A stretch of DNA of 64,000 nt. Origin: Pagrus major (Eukaryota > Chordata > Actinopteri > Spariformes > Sparidae). This document shows positions 1 through 17,700 of this stretch, one piece after another (position 1 is the first letter of the stretch; each line of letters begins with the position of its first letter). The notes beneath the pieces were generated by a model. The model made no database searches, was not told where the DNA came from, and saw only the letters and a list, made by a program, of their open reading frames with translations. Location of the stretch: positions 23,942,197 to 24,006,196 of the forward strand of contig NC_133230.1 of assembly GCF_040436345.1 (NCBI RefSeq), in the 5' to 3' direction. The translations under genes were made by a program, and so were the position numbers.

Positions 1-69
1 TCAGAGGAAATGAATGTCACCAGAAGCCACATGATCTTCTTAATCCAATATTTTCTCTTTTTCTTACAG

Positions 70-7374
<7,305 letters not shown>

Positions 7375-9185
7375 GTGAAATGACGCGGCAGAAGAAGAAA
7401 CGAGTGGTGGAGATCAGAACGTGCGCAGGCCTCATCTCTCCTGCGTTTTCCACCTGCCTCAACAACAACAAACCTCCCTTCGCCCCGTATGGACTCACAA
7501 TGAAACCTCTTACTACCCCTACTGCCGTATATCTGTCCTACCAACAGTACTGGACACCCCTCGTCCTCATCTCCCACCCCCACCTCTACGCTCCACCACC
7601 CTCGCGTCGAGTTCTTTCTGTCTGCTGAACAGATAAGAAGCCGGGCCTGCAGCGAGGATGCATGGCTGACACAGCCCAAGTGATGAGAGTCTTAAAGGCC
7701 AAAGGTTGTTCTCATTCATCCAGCGCGGCGTGACCTCTGAGCGCCCGGCTTGTGAAAGGTCTCTAAGGGTCAGCGGGAGCGCCAGCTGACACATCCACCA
7801 GGTTCCTTGTGTGAGGAACCATTTCTTTCTGGACTGTAGATGTTACATCGGACAGCAGAATGATAAAGCTCCTACATATCCTAAGTGTTAAGATGTATCA
7901 GATAGGGCTGCCTGAGGGGAAAATGCCTCCCTCTCTCTCTCTGGAAGCGGTAAAAAAAAAAAAAAAAAAAGCAGTTCCCAGAGTCTTTTTGCTGTAGCGA
8001 GTAGCTTTTCATTCACCACGGCTCTTTAAGAGTCTTGTAAATATGTCATGTTGTAGAATCGGCAGGGAGCTTGCGTTGGTGATATGTGCAGATGAAGACG
8101 TGTTGGGTCTAAATGTGTACGGAGGTTTTCACTGTATTGTGTAGCACTGCACCAGACTGACCTCTCCTGGGTGACGGCCAGTGAAGAGCAGAAGCTGGCA
8201 GCGAGCCTAGGGCCCCCTCACACACACACACACACACACCCACGTACGTAAAAACAAGTTTTAAACCCAAGATATTAAACATACATCATGAAAACATAAT
8301 CTTCCATCGAGCGCTGTGCATCACATTATGTCCGGCACACGTTTAAGCACTTTAGCTGTATGTCGCTATAAGTCGCACTCCCCTGTTATGCTAACTGCGT
8401 GCATTATTTCGGATGTCTTGCACTTTTTTGCACCTCTTTTCCTATGCAAGCCTATGGTTTCCTTGTTAATAAGATTTACGAATTGTATTGCGACGTGATG
8501 AAATGCTATTAGGGGCTTTTTTTTTTTAATTTCTAAAAAGGTGAATTACGCTCGTTTTTTTCTTTTGCAAATGGTAAGATTCAAACGCGCTCCTGTAAGA
8601 TTCAAGAATCGTCTATTTATGTAAGGAAAAATGTATTTTATGCCAAAAGAAACATCAGCTTTGTTCCCCTTGAGGCTGTATTTTTATGAGTTGTAATTGA
8701 AGCTGCCTGATTAATGAAAGATATATTTTCACACAGATATTACATGTATGTTGTGCTCACCGATTTACAGAAAATGGAGGAATTTGCATTGAATGAAGAC
8801 TTTTGTGTTTATTTTGGAGAGATGAGGGTTGAACATTTGAGCATAGCATCTAAAGCCATGTGAGTCGTTATACCTCAGACAAACTTCCATTATCAGACTA
8901 TCCATAAATCTGCACCTTGAATTACTTTTATACCCTCCAAAGTCTTGTGCCATTTATTTTGTATAAAGAAATAGATATTTCATAACTTTAAACTGCTTTG
9001 TTTTACTTCAGAGGGTTTGAAAACCAGACGAAATGAGCTCAAGGAACTGCTGTAGCCTCTACCTAATATGTATGTATGTATGTATGTATATCGGTTCATG
9101 TAACCTTCAGTAGCTCTCATGTAGGTGCTCTGTAATTTTATGGAATTGTTTTAAATTTCAAGAATAAACAACTGGATGCCGAACA
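7375..9185 (+). other. fmn1: fmn1 3' untranslated region
   Basis: There is no further coding potential after the stop codon at 7372-7374. A canonical AATAAA at 9163-9168 gives a 3'UTR of about 1.8 kb. It contains a poly(A) run near 7952, a short CA repeat at 8218-8239 and a TATG repeat at 9068-9090. Several smaller open frames here are unsupported. The end point is inferred from the poly(A) signal. Confidence 0.6.
9163..9168 (+). terminator. fmn1: fmn1 poly(A) signal
   Basis: AATAAA in the context TTTCAAGAATAAACAACTGG. It is the first canonical plus-strand signal in a plausible position after the fmn1 stop codon. Confidence 0.55.
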
Positions 9186-10300
9186 AACTTGAGCGATTTC
9201 TCTAAATATTCCTCTGTCAACACGTCCATTAGGAAAGGCTTTCAGAAGGCCAGAATTTGCACTGAGCAAATGTGATATTTATGTAAGAAATCTGACTCAT
9301 CAAAAAGGATTTGATGATTCATTTTTCAGCGAGGCCGTTCAATAAACTGCGAGTCAAGTTTTAAAGCCAAGACAATTAAACTTGTTCCTGGAAGACCCCT
9401 AAAATAAAGTGATTATCATCACTAACATGAGAAATGTGTCATGTCAAGAGGTTGGTTTTTTAAAAAGATTTTAGGAATGTGATATTTAAAAGGGCAGGAG
9501 AAGAAATTAAAACTCAGTTTTAATATTTACAGTATTGATGAGGTAATAAAACAGAAGTACTCAGAAATATTTATTGTTTCCATAATTGAATAAAAAGCCG
9601 AAAATAAGGTCCCACAGAACACTGTTTGAAGCTAGAAAGGTGGCAGGGTCCGCCAAATGTAAACAAAGTAAAATAGTATGAAGTTGTGTTGTCCTTTTAA
9701 GGTCAGTTTGTTAATTCAGTTTATCAAGTCATGAAAACAAAGAGTTTGTTAATTTAGTTTGTATATGCAAAAAATCACTGAAATACCAACATTCCACTTT
9801 GTAACTTAAAATTGAAATTTAGGTGGTTATAGTCAATAAAAAAGTCAAATATTTTTGACTGTAGATTTACACTTTTGACTCTTGAGGCTCATTCCAAAAT
9901 ACTCCCACAGATTGAGGCTTAGATCATAAAATATAAGGGTGATTTTTATTGCCATTTTAAATCAAGAAAAAATTGCAAAATTTCAACCTCTTTTTAATAA
10001 AAAAAAGTGAAATTGCTGCGGTTTCAGGCTGAAAACCCCCTCATCATTTGAATCTAAGCACCGTGTTCCCTCTCCTCAGTCGTCCGACAGATTTGTGAGC
10101 CATGTAACAAAATTTATTGAAGTTAAATGGCATCATTTCAAGAGATAGTTGGAGCCGGTAACCTCTTTTCTCGTAAAACTGACTAGTTTTACGATGAAAT
10201 CTGTCCCGGGGTCTGAGAGTGCAAATGTCTGAGGAGACAAAACACCTTCCTCCTTCACATCAGGTGCAAAGTAACAGATGATATGCACAATATTCCAACA
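9186..10300. other. fmn1-grem1 convergent intergenic region
   Basis: AT-rich DNA between two convergent genes, with no supported ORF. It includes one copy of a repeat (about 9617-9765) that also occurs at 29685-29800 in the actc1 first intron, sharing the block GAAGCTAGAAAGGTGGCAGG. Nothing else is recognised. Confidence 0.6.
9617..9765. repeat. Dispersed repeat, copy 1 (second copy at 29685-29800)
   Basis: The shared blocks are GAAGCTAGAAAGGTGGCAGG, GTCCGCCA, AGTATGAA.TTGTGTTGTCC and a TTTATTCAG/TTAATTCAG end with a following TCATGAAAA. The two copies lie in the same orientation about 20 kb apart, with scattered substitutions and small indels, as expected for old transposon copies. Confidence 0.7.
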
Positions 10301-10304
10301 TCCG

Positions 10305-10310
10305 TTTATT
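10305..10310 (-). terminator. grem1: Candidate grem1 poly(A) signal
   Basis: TTTATT on the plus strand reads AATAAA on the minus strand, about 760 bp after the grem1 stop. Another candidate is at 10113-10118. Mammalian grem1 has a longer 3'UTR, so the choice between them is open. Confidence 0.35.
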
Positions 10311-10994
10311 TGATGTTTTCATGGATAATTTAATCAAAGAGATAAACCAACCGCTTACATCAAAGATGGCTTTACATTTTACAACTATTTAACCTCGATA
10401 ATGTAGAAACCACCACTGTACACCGTCTGTTTTCACTAACAATAAACACTACGGTCTCTACAACTGACTCAACTTAAAGAAAGAAAGAAAAACTTTACAG
10501 AAATCAATTAACCTTGAAAGATTCTTGAAATATCGAAATAAAATCACATTTTTCTCATTTACAAATAACCTCCTCGTATCCATCGAATTCCACACAGTGG
10601 AAACATCCAGTTAGACAATCACATGTGCACACAAAAATACAAAATCGGGCAGGAATGTTTTCCCGTTTTGAGCAGTGAGTAAATAAACCGGGGTGGTGCA
10701 GTCCTCTTCAGGTGAGAGGAAGCCGTGCGTAAAACGTGCCCATTCCAAGTCAGCGTTCCCGTGCAGTGATGCTTGTTTTCAAACTGGTGAGGGGTAAAAT
10801 GGTCAATGCAGTTCAGCTCTGGTTTATAAGTTGCATGTCCACTTTTATTCACACGTTGTGCAGGAGGAGACGCCGCACGTAGGAAGCCTCCATGGATGCG
10901 TCCTCCTCGATGGAGAAGTGTTATTGGCTGTGTGACAGCCTTTTTTCTTTTTCTTTTTCTAACGACAATCCTGACAGCGAAGAATAAGAATATG

Positions 10995-10996
<2 letters not shown>

Positions 10997-11036
<40 letters not shown>
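10997..11036. repeat. (CA)n microsatellite in the grem1 3'UTR
   Basis: About 19 CA units, which read as TG in the grem1 mRNA, begin about 30 bp after the grem1 stop codon. Confidence 0.95.
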
Positions 11037-11041
<5 letters not shown>

Positions 11042-11066
11042 ACACATTTCTGTGCGCCACATTTCT

Positions 11067-11615
11067 TCAGTCCAGGTCTATGGATATACAGCGGCACTGT
11101 TTGACGCGCTGGATGCGCTTCTTCTTGGTGGGTGGCTGCTGGTCCGGACAGTTCAAAGTAAACGTCATGGTGGTGAAACGCTTCGGCTTGCAAAACGAGC
11201 AGGACTGGAAGGCACCCTCCTCCCTGCGGATGTGCCTGGGGATGTAAAAGGAGTTGCACTGTCCGTAACAAAAGCGGTTGATGATGGTGCGGCTGACGCA
11301 GCCCTCCTCGTGGATGGTCTGCTTGAGGGGCTGCGTCTTGCACCAGTCCCGTTTCAAATACTGGCGCTCCGTCACATGTAAAGCTTCCTGGCTGGACTCC
11401 AGCACCTCGTCGGCTGGTGAGGATGCGCCCTGCCTCTGCCGGGACCCGGAGCCCGCCTGCGGAGGCTGCGGTTGCTGCTCCGATTCGTTTGGGTTGTTTT
11501 TGTCAGGATGAGGAATGGCGCCTTGTGAACCTCGGTTTCTCTTGGAATCCACGGGAGAGGATAGCAGCCCAATGATGAAAACCATACTGCAGAAGATACG
11601 CGTCGAGTTGGCCAT
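11067..11615 (-). CDS. grem1: Gremlin-1, secreted BMP antagonist (complete)
   Basis: Gremlin-1 binds BMP2/4/7 outside the cell and blocks receptor binding; in vertebrates it acts in limb, kidney and bone patterning. The single coding exon gives 182 residues, against 184 in human. The N-terminus (MANSTRIFCSMVFIIGLLSS) is a signal peptide. A low-complexity, basic, Pro/Gln-rich linker follows, with an N-glycosylation site (NES, about residue 43). From EVLESSQEALHVTERQYLKR onward it carries the DAN-family cystine knot: WCKTQPLKQTI, GCVSRTIINRFCYGQC, SCSFC and KQCRCISIDLD, with all expected cysteines. The C-terminal half is nearly identical to mammalian gremlin-1 and differs from gremlin-2. The ATG is preceded by a splice acceptor (CTTCTCCCCAAG), so the leader is in a separate upstream exon. 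The gene is convergent with fmn1, as in other vertebrates. Confidence 0.98.
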   Translation of the reverse strand: MANSTRIFCSMVFIIGLLSSPVDSKRNRGSQGAIPHPDKNNPNESEQQPQPPQAGSGSRQRQGASSPADEVLESSQEALHVTERQYLKRDWCKTQPLKQTIHEEGCVSRTIINRFCYGQCNSFYIPRHIRREEGAFQSCSFCKPKRFTTMTFTLNCPDQQPPTKKKRIQRVKQCRCISIDLD

Positions 11616-12067
11616 CCTTGGGGAGAAGAAGAAAATAATTCATCACCTTCACCGTTTCAACGCTGGACGGGTTACGCACAGCTGTCAAAGCTTTTACGCT
11701 GCGTAAAAGCGCACAGAAACAGCTTGCCTTTTTGTAACGCTGCATGCAAAGCGAGACTGAAGTGCAAAAACAATCGACTGTATATTTGAAAAACCTTAAT
11801 CTAGACATTTGAGTGAAAACTACAATGTTTCGTGTATTATGCACAAAACTTTATACAACAATCAATTGGCGCAGGGGCGCTCCAGGTTTAGCCGAAAGCA
11901 AGTAAACTTTCTTAAATGTCTTAAATAACTACCTACGTATCCACACATGCTCACCATTGGATGACAAGCATTCAGTTTTGCCATTTCTATCAGCATTGAA
12001 CTAAATAAACTTTAAATGAAAGTGGCGGAAGACGGTGCGCGGGGAGAAACAGTCCAAATTCCCTCAC

Positions 12068-12180
12068 CTGCGCGAGCCTCCACTGCTACAAGTGCGATGA
12101 TCTGATCCTGTCAGTCCTCGACGGCACCTTCCCGAGGTGATAGGCACCTACTGCTGTCGACTGTACGCTGGCGGGACTGT
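12068..12180 (-). other. grem1: Probable grem1 non-coding first exon
   Basis: On the minus strand a good donor (GCGCAG followed by GTGAGG) lies at 12067/12068, about 450 bp upstream of the acceptor that precedes the grem1 ATG. The segment is GC-rich and has no long ORF. A 5' non-coding exon followed by a single coding exon is the usual gremlin-1 structure. The upstream limit is a guess; a CCAAT-like box (ATTGG on the plus strand, 12308-12312) lies further upstream. Confidence 0.5.
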
Positions 12181-12416
12181 GGATGGGTGGGAGACCAACC
12201 GCTCCATAGACAGGGGCCAGGGGGTTTAATACAAATTGCTGCAGCGCCGGACTGTCTCCCTTTTAAATGTCTGCCAGCTGAGATGTGCACAACAGTTCCC
12301 TCTACATTATTGGCTAAGCACAATGTAGAGAAAATCAAAACTGTCCGCCCCCTCAACACTTCCCTGAACCCACTTCAAGACAGCAGACAACCGAGGAACA
12401 GCAAGGGCAGGGAGAG

Positions 12417-12454
12417 AGGAGGAGGAGGAGGAGGAGGAGGAGGAGGAGGAGGAG
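12417..12454. repeat. (GGA)n trinucleotide repeat upstream of grem1
   Basis: About 12 GGA units, a polypurine tract, roughly 350 bp upstream of the probable grem1 first exon. Glycine-rich and serine-rich open frames across it are artefacts. Confidence 0.95.
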
Positions 12455-12456
12455 GA

Positions 12457-14195
12457 AGAGGGGGAGACTAGCGGAGAGCGGACAGGCCTGAGGTTTGTGC
12501 GCACATGGAAAAAGTAAAGCAGTTGATATTTTGAATCGAAAGGAGCGTGATGATGAATCTGTGCCATTAATCCTCATTTTAAAACTGGAAGGAGGCGTTC
12601 ACGGTCCTCCCGCAAACTGCGAACAAGCATGCAATTTAAGAGTGAACTCAGAAAAGTTAACACACATCAGCACACATGTGAATCCTCAACATAACGAGAG
12701 CTTTTTTCTGCATGATTAAAAAAAAATGGAAACAGAAGACTGAATTTTGAATGTAGAGTTTATTTATGCATGGCCAAAGTAGACCATTGTGTAAAATTAA
12801 ATTAAGAAAAATGTCAGTTTACTTTACCTAATAAGGTCCCTTTGTAAATGGTTTATAAATCGATTTAAGCTGTTATTAAGAGTAATTCCGGGTTGCCAGA
12901 TTGTGCAATATCCCTCTATTTGTCTTGTCCTTCCGTGATTGGTAAAATACTGTTAGATGTTGGCAGTCTAATCTTTTTTTTTTAATTAAGTGTTTGCACT
13001 TTCTAATAAGCTGCAAGTCTCGAGTTAAAACGTCAATAAATTGTTGATTCATTGATTTTGGTCCAGACACTCTACCAGAGGGTAGAGTCCTAATTAAAGT
13101 GTCCATTTGACTAAATACTGTGTCGAAAAAGATAATCAAGCGTCCTGCTGATGGCATTTTTCACAACCTGGCAACCCATAGATTAATGCCTGATGACATG
13201 TGTATGAAACAGCGGTAAATAAGGTAATAACTATGTTTAAAGGCATGTGTTACAACTTTAGAAATATCAAAATATGGTTATAAACAATCAAACCATGGAG
13301 CTATTTATTGTGTTGGGGAAAATCACATTCAGCCCTGATGATATTCTAAAAAATCTAACTTTTTAAATGATTTTATGATCAGAATATTCACGCTTAACAT
13401 TTATGACATAGTAATTTGTCTGTTAGTGGATTTCCCTTATTTCTCTCTTTTAAAAAATGGTGTATTTAATTTTTCGGACAGGTGAGTATTCAGCTTCCTA
13501 ACATCGCACCGTCCTCTCTACCCGTGAACTCATCTGCTGAACACATGGCCTCGACCCCAAACATCCAATCTGTTATAAATATGTATCATAACGCAGCGCA
13601 TGAATGTGGAGAATCAAACCAATAATAGAAATAGAAATAACAGCCTACACACTGCGCTATAATGACATTAAGCTGCTGCACAAATGGAGGATTTGAACAC
13701 AACCTGACTGCACATGAAAAGCATAAATCACACAGAATGATTTTGACCTTCAGCCTTTCACTGTCTACTCTTCAGATTATTTACAAGGGAAATAAAAAAA
13801 GAAGCACACATTCACTTCTTTCAAGGCAACATGTTTTGAGCTGGTGTGCTGAGCATTTTAAGTGATAGTTATGATCAGATTTTACATAAAGCAAAAGAAA
13901 AGTTTATTTTAATCAAAGAATCACCTGATTATCATTTTTTTTTTAAATGTATAAGAGCAAATTTAAACTTAAAAAAAAAAAAAAATCCCGCAAACAGTTA
14001 AGAATTTCATCCGGAGTGTAGTTGCAACAGGTCAGCCTAAACAGTTATTGCAACCTCTGGTTTTTGAAATCATTCCTCAGTGTGATGTGGTTGCAGCAGT
14101 GGTTGTACGACTCCCCCTTGTGGCTCCAACAAGTGCTAATTATCCAAACCAGAAGAATTCAAGTGAAGACAAACATACAGCACATGCCCTTTGAT
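12457..14195. other. Intergenic region between grem1 promoter and arhgap11a 3' end
   Basis: AT-rich sequence with no supported coding region. It holds one inverted-repeat element (12890-13177) and homopolymer runs. The remaining short open frames lack codon structure and family similarity. It may include regulatory DNA for grem1, but no recognisable motif cluster was seen. Confidence 0.5.
12890..13177. mobile_element. MITE with about 17-bp terminal inverted repeats
   Basis: The left end, GGGTTGCCAGATTGTGCAA, and the reverse complement of the right end, GGGTTGCCAGGTTGTGAA, match closely. The 288-bp interior has no coding capacity. The superfamily is not assigned because no target duplication was clear. 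Confidence 0.6.
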
Positions 14196-14364
14196 TTTAT
14201 TTGTCTGAAGCGGTTCACATGGCAAAGTTATTTTACTGGCGGTTTGAAATTAATAGTCTGAGATAGACATGATCAATACTGCTCGGCTTTCTTTTTTTTT
14301 TTTAAATCCAACAAAAGGCGCACTTCTTACCTTCTGTTCATGACGATACAGTAAGAAAATATTC

Positions 14365-14370
14365 TTTAAT
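14365..14370 (-). terminator. arhgap11a: Candidate arhgap11a poly(A) signal (ATTAAA)
   Basis: A minus-strand ATTAAA, about 390 bp after the stop codon. A canonical AATAAA on the minus strand lies further on at 14196-14201, and either may be used. Confidence 0.35.
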
Positions 14371-14758
14371 GAAGACAAAGCTGCAACTTCAGTAAACATT
14401 TTTGTAAAAACATCTAACTAAGGATTAGATATAAAAAAAGCATAAATAAAAGACTTGATCTAAACATTTCCAGTCATACCATCAATCACACTCAAAATCT
14501 GGCCTGCACACTACAGTCTAAACACTATGCGACATAATCTTATAGGCTGATGTGTGTCGAGACTTCACTTCTAAACATAAGGCATATGAACAGCTCCCAT
14601 TAAGGCCCTAACTCAACACAAACAGCACCTACCTAATTTAGAAATAAATTAAGACCCCTGAAAATGTGGATGACATAAGAGGGAATGTTTGTCATGTTGT
14701 CCTAGCAGACAGACCTGCATAGCGACGAGGAAATTTAAAAGGCAAAAAAGATTTGGGA

Positions 14759-17700
14759 CTATAAATCTACAGGCTTGGTAGCAGACAGCAGTCGTCCTTG
14801 GTTCAGAGGGTTTCTAGGTGAACCTCTGTAATGGGTCATGTCCTTCTCCACTACCTGCTGCACAAGAGGCTTCTGAGCTCCTGCTGGTTCAGAAGAGGCC
14901 ATTTTGGTCTTTGGTTGGACCTTGTTTGTGACGTCGCCCAGAGCACAGACCTTTGCTTTACGGGCCAAAGTGCTTGGCTTTTTGGGTGGGACTGGTGGTG
15001 GTCTCTTTATGGACTGAACGCTGAGGGACGGTCCCACCTGTGCATCTTCCTGGTAGGGCTGAAGCTGTGGGTGAGGGGAGAGGCCGCTTTCCATGCTCAC
15101 TGCCTTCACCACTGGACTGCTCTGACTGGTGAGGAGTTTTGCATTTCTGGTGGGTCTCCTGTTGTCTCCTAGGAGAGAGTTCATCCTGCGGACAGTCTGA
15201 CGTACCGGGGTGCGCTGGAACTTGAGCGGCGATCGGATGTGTGAGGCCTTGGGGCCTCTGGGAGAATGAAGGGTGAGCTTGTTGAAGTGTTCGATGTGTT
15301 CTGCCACCCTACGCTTCTCGGTCTCCAGGCTGCGTGGCGAGAGGGGTTGCTGGTTTTGGATTTTGGTACCAATCTCTTGGGACGATTCATCGCTTTCATG
15401 TACCGAACTGGCTATAGTACCGATCTCATCTCCGAGTTCTAGGTCCAGCTTGTATGGAGTGGACTGCAGGCCGGAGGTGACGCCCACTCTGAAGAGAGCA
15501 GGACTCTGGATGTCCAGAGCTTCAATCAACCTGCTGCAGTTCACCTGCCCCACCTCCCGGTCACTCTCTTCCACAGTAAAGCTGCTGTGGCTACTGGTGG
15601 GAGCAGCACATGGAAAACCTTTATCAGCCTTTGCTACTGGACTACAGTAAACACCAGACTCAAAAATTACACTATCAATATGCAGAGGTGACAAAGCCGC
15701 AATTTCAATCTGGCCAAAGGTAATGTTCTGATCGTCAGCCAGAAGGCTCTGCTGAGCTGGGAACCTTGAGGCCTGGAGGACGGTAGGAGTCTTAGGTGGA
15801 GGGAGCAGGATGCTGTCTGATAGTTTGGTTTGGTCTGTCCCCGTGGAGCTGCAGGGCTCCTGGATGGCAGCCTGGAGATCACTGCCCAACTCTGTGAGGG
15901 TCTTTATTTTCAGCAGGGTGGGACCAGTCAGGCTCTGGGCCTCAGTGATGGAGCTCTCGCTCTCCAGGCTCTCGGCACTGGAAGCACAACACAGCTTCTT
16001 AGGAAGGCTGGCTACCGCTGGGGGCTTTGATACGACGATGGCTGGTTCAGACTTGTAGCCGCTCTTTAGGCACATGTTCATAGGCGTGTCCGTGAAAGAT
16101 CCTCCGCCGAAAGCCTGGGCTCCGACAGGAGTCTCCCCACTCCACGAGGTATGGTGGACACTTGAGTCACACTGGGGGGTCAGCAAGTTGTCTTCTGACT
16201 TACTGATGTACTTGGAGCCTGGAAAACAAAGTGGAATATTAGCAGATATTACAACTAAAAATACTTCTTTTTTTTTTTTTTTAAGTTTCTTCGCTTGATT
16301 TCTTTATTTGTTACTCACTTTTGGATTCAGCCTTTCTAGGCTGAACTGACGGACTGAACTCAGTCTCTTTGGTGAAACGAAAACTGGTGGTGCTCTCCTG
16401 AGTGGCAAGTCGCCAGCCGATGGACTCAGATCCCTTTATCACCAGCATGGAATGAGAAATGGAAGATGAAAGAAAGTAGGAGGATTAAGCTTGAGGGTAT
16501 TATTTGGTTAAAGAGGACCCCATAGATGTTACCCAAAATGCACCATTAATATGTTAATATTGTTAACTGTTGAGGTTAGTTCTTCAGAGGATGACAAAAA
16601 TCACTCAGAAGAAACAAGATATCAGATTCGTTGGTCAGCAACCTTTTATTAAGTGAAGAATATACATTGACTAAAGAGCATTAGAAAGTTAAACAGCTCA
16701 TCTTGTGTACCCCAACAGCTTACAATATATTTGATGTATTTACTGATATATAATCACATTCTTTCACCTGAGTGTTTAACATTGTAAATCACTGAAAATT
16801 GGGCACAGGGAGTATCCTATGGCTTTGTACCATACAACAATTTATTCAGTAACATGAGAAGTACAGGTCCTTTATAAGCCATGCATGCATTAGCTTAAAT
16901 GTGTTAGCTACTGAAAGTAAACTTAGAATGTTACACAATGAAAAAAGTGCTAGTGTGCAACAATTTACCCCAACATAAAACATCCTATGTGCAAATGTGT
17001 TACTCGATTTTAATACAGTTAATTACAGCATTTGAATGCCTGGATGCGCTTGATTAACGCCATTTTATCTGTGAACCAGAGGAATGTGAAGTCTGAGACG
17101 CAACCACACTTACAGCGTCTTTGCTGCTCTTCCCCAGGCTAAAACGCAAGCGCAGAGATTTGCGTGGTGCTTCTTTTTTGCCGGCTTTGGGAGAAAAACA
17201 GCCAGCCTTCCCAGATTCAACTCTGAAACAGATATTAAAACAATTATCAACATGAGATGAGTCAGTACCATGCAACTCTGAGGATAATATTTCAGAACTC
17301 TTATCTCACTGTATAGTGAAGCATAGTGGGAAATGCATGGCTGTGTGGCAAAATGCATCTCTCCATAAGAGACAAATAACAAGAAATTTAAGGATAGCAG
17401 GAGGAAGAAATAAATGTGTACCTGTTGACAGCATGTCTGTTGCTGAGTCGCCGGCTCTTCCTCCTTACAGACGTAGCCGATTGCCTTCTAGACCTGCCTG
17501 CCGGCGACAGGATATTCTGGGAAGACTCCAACACCCCTGAAGCACTGTAAGCTACAATATATAGAAGGGGGAAAAAATATGTTAACTTACCCACAAGCTT
17601 TCAAGATAGCACAACAGTTGATGCCCATTTGATTAAACACTCATCAATACCTGATCCAGGAGTGGAAGTGCCGCTGAACAAAGAATTTGGAAGTAAATCA

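Noticed and set aside
10896-11381. 161-residue plus-strand frame over grem1
   Set aside because: Antisense shadow of the grem1 coding exon and the CA repeat.
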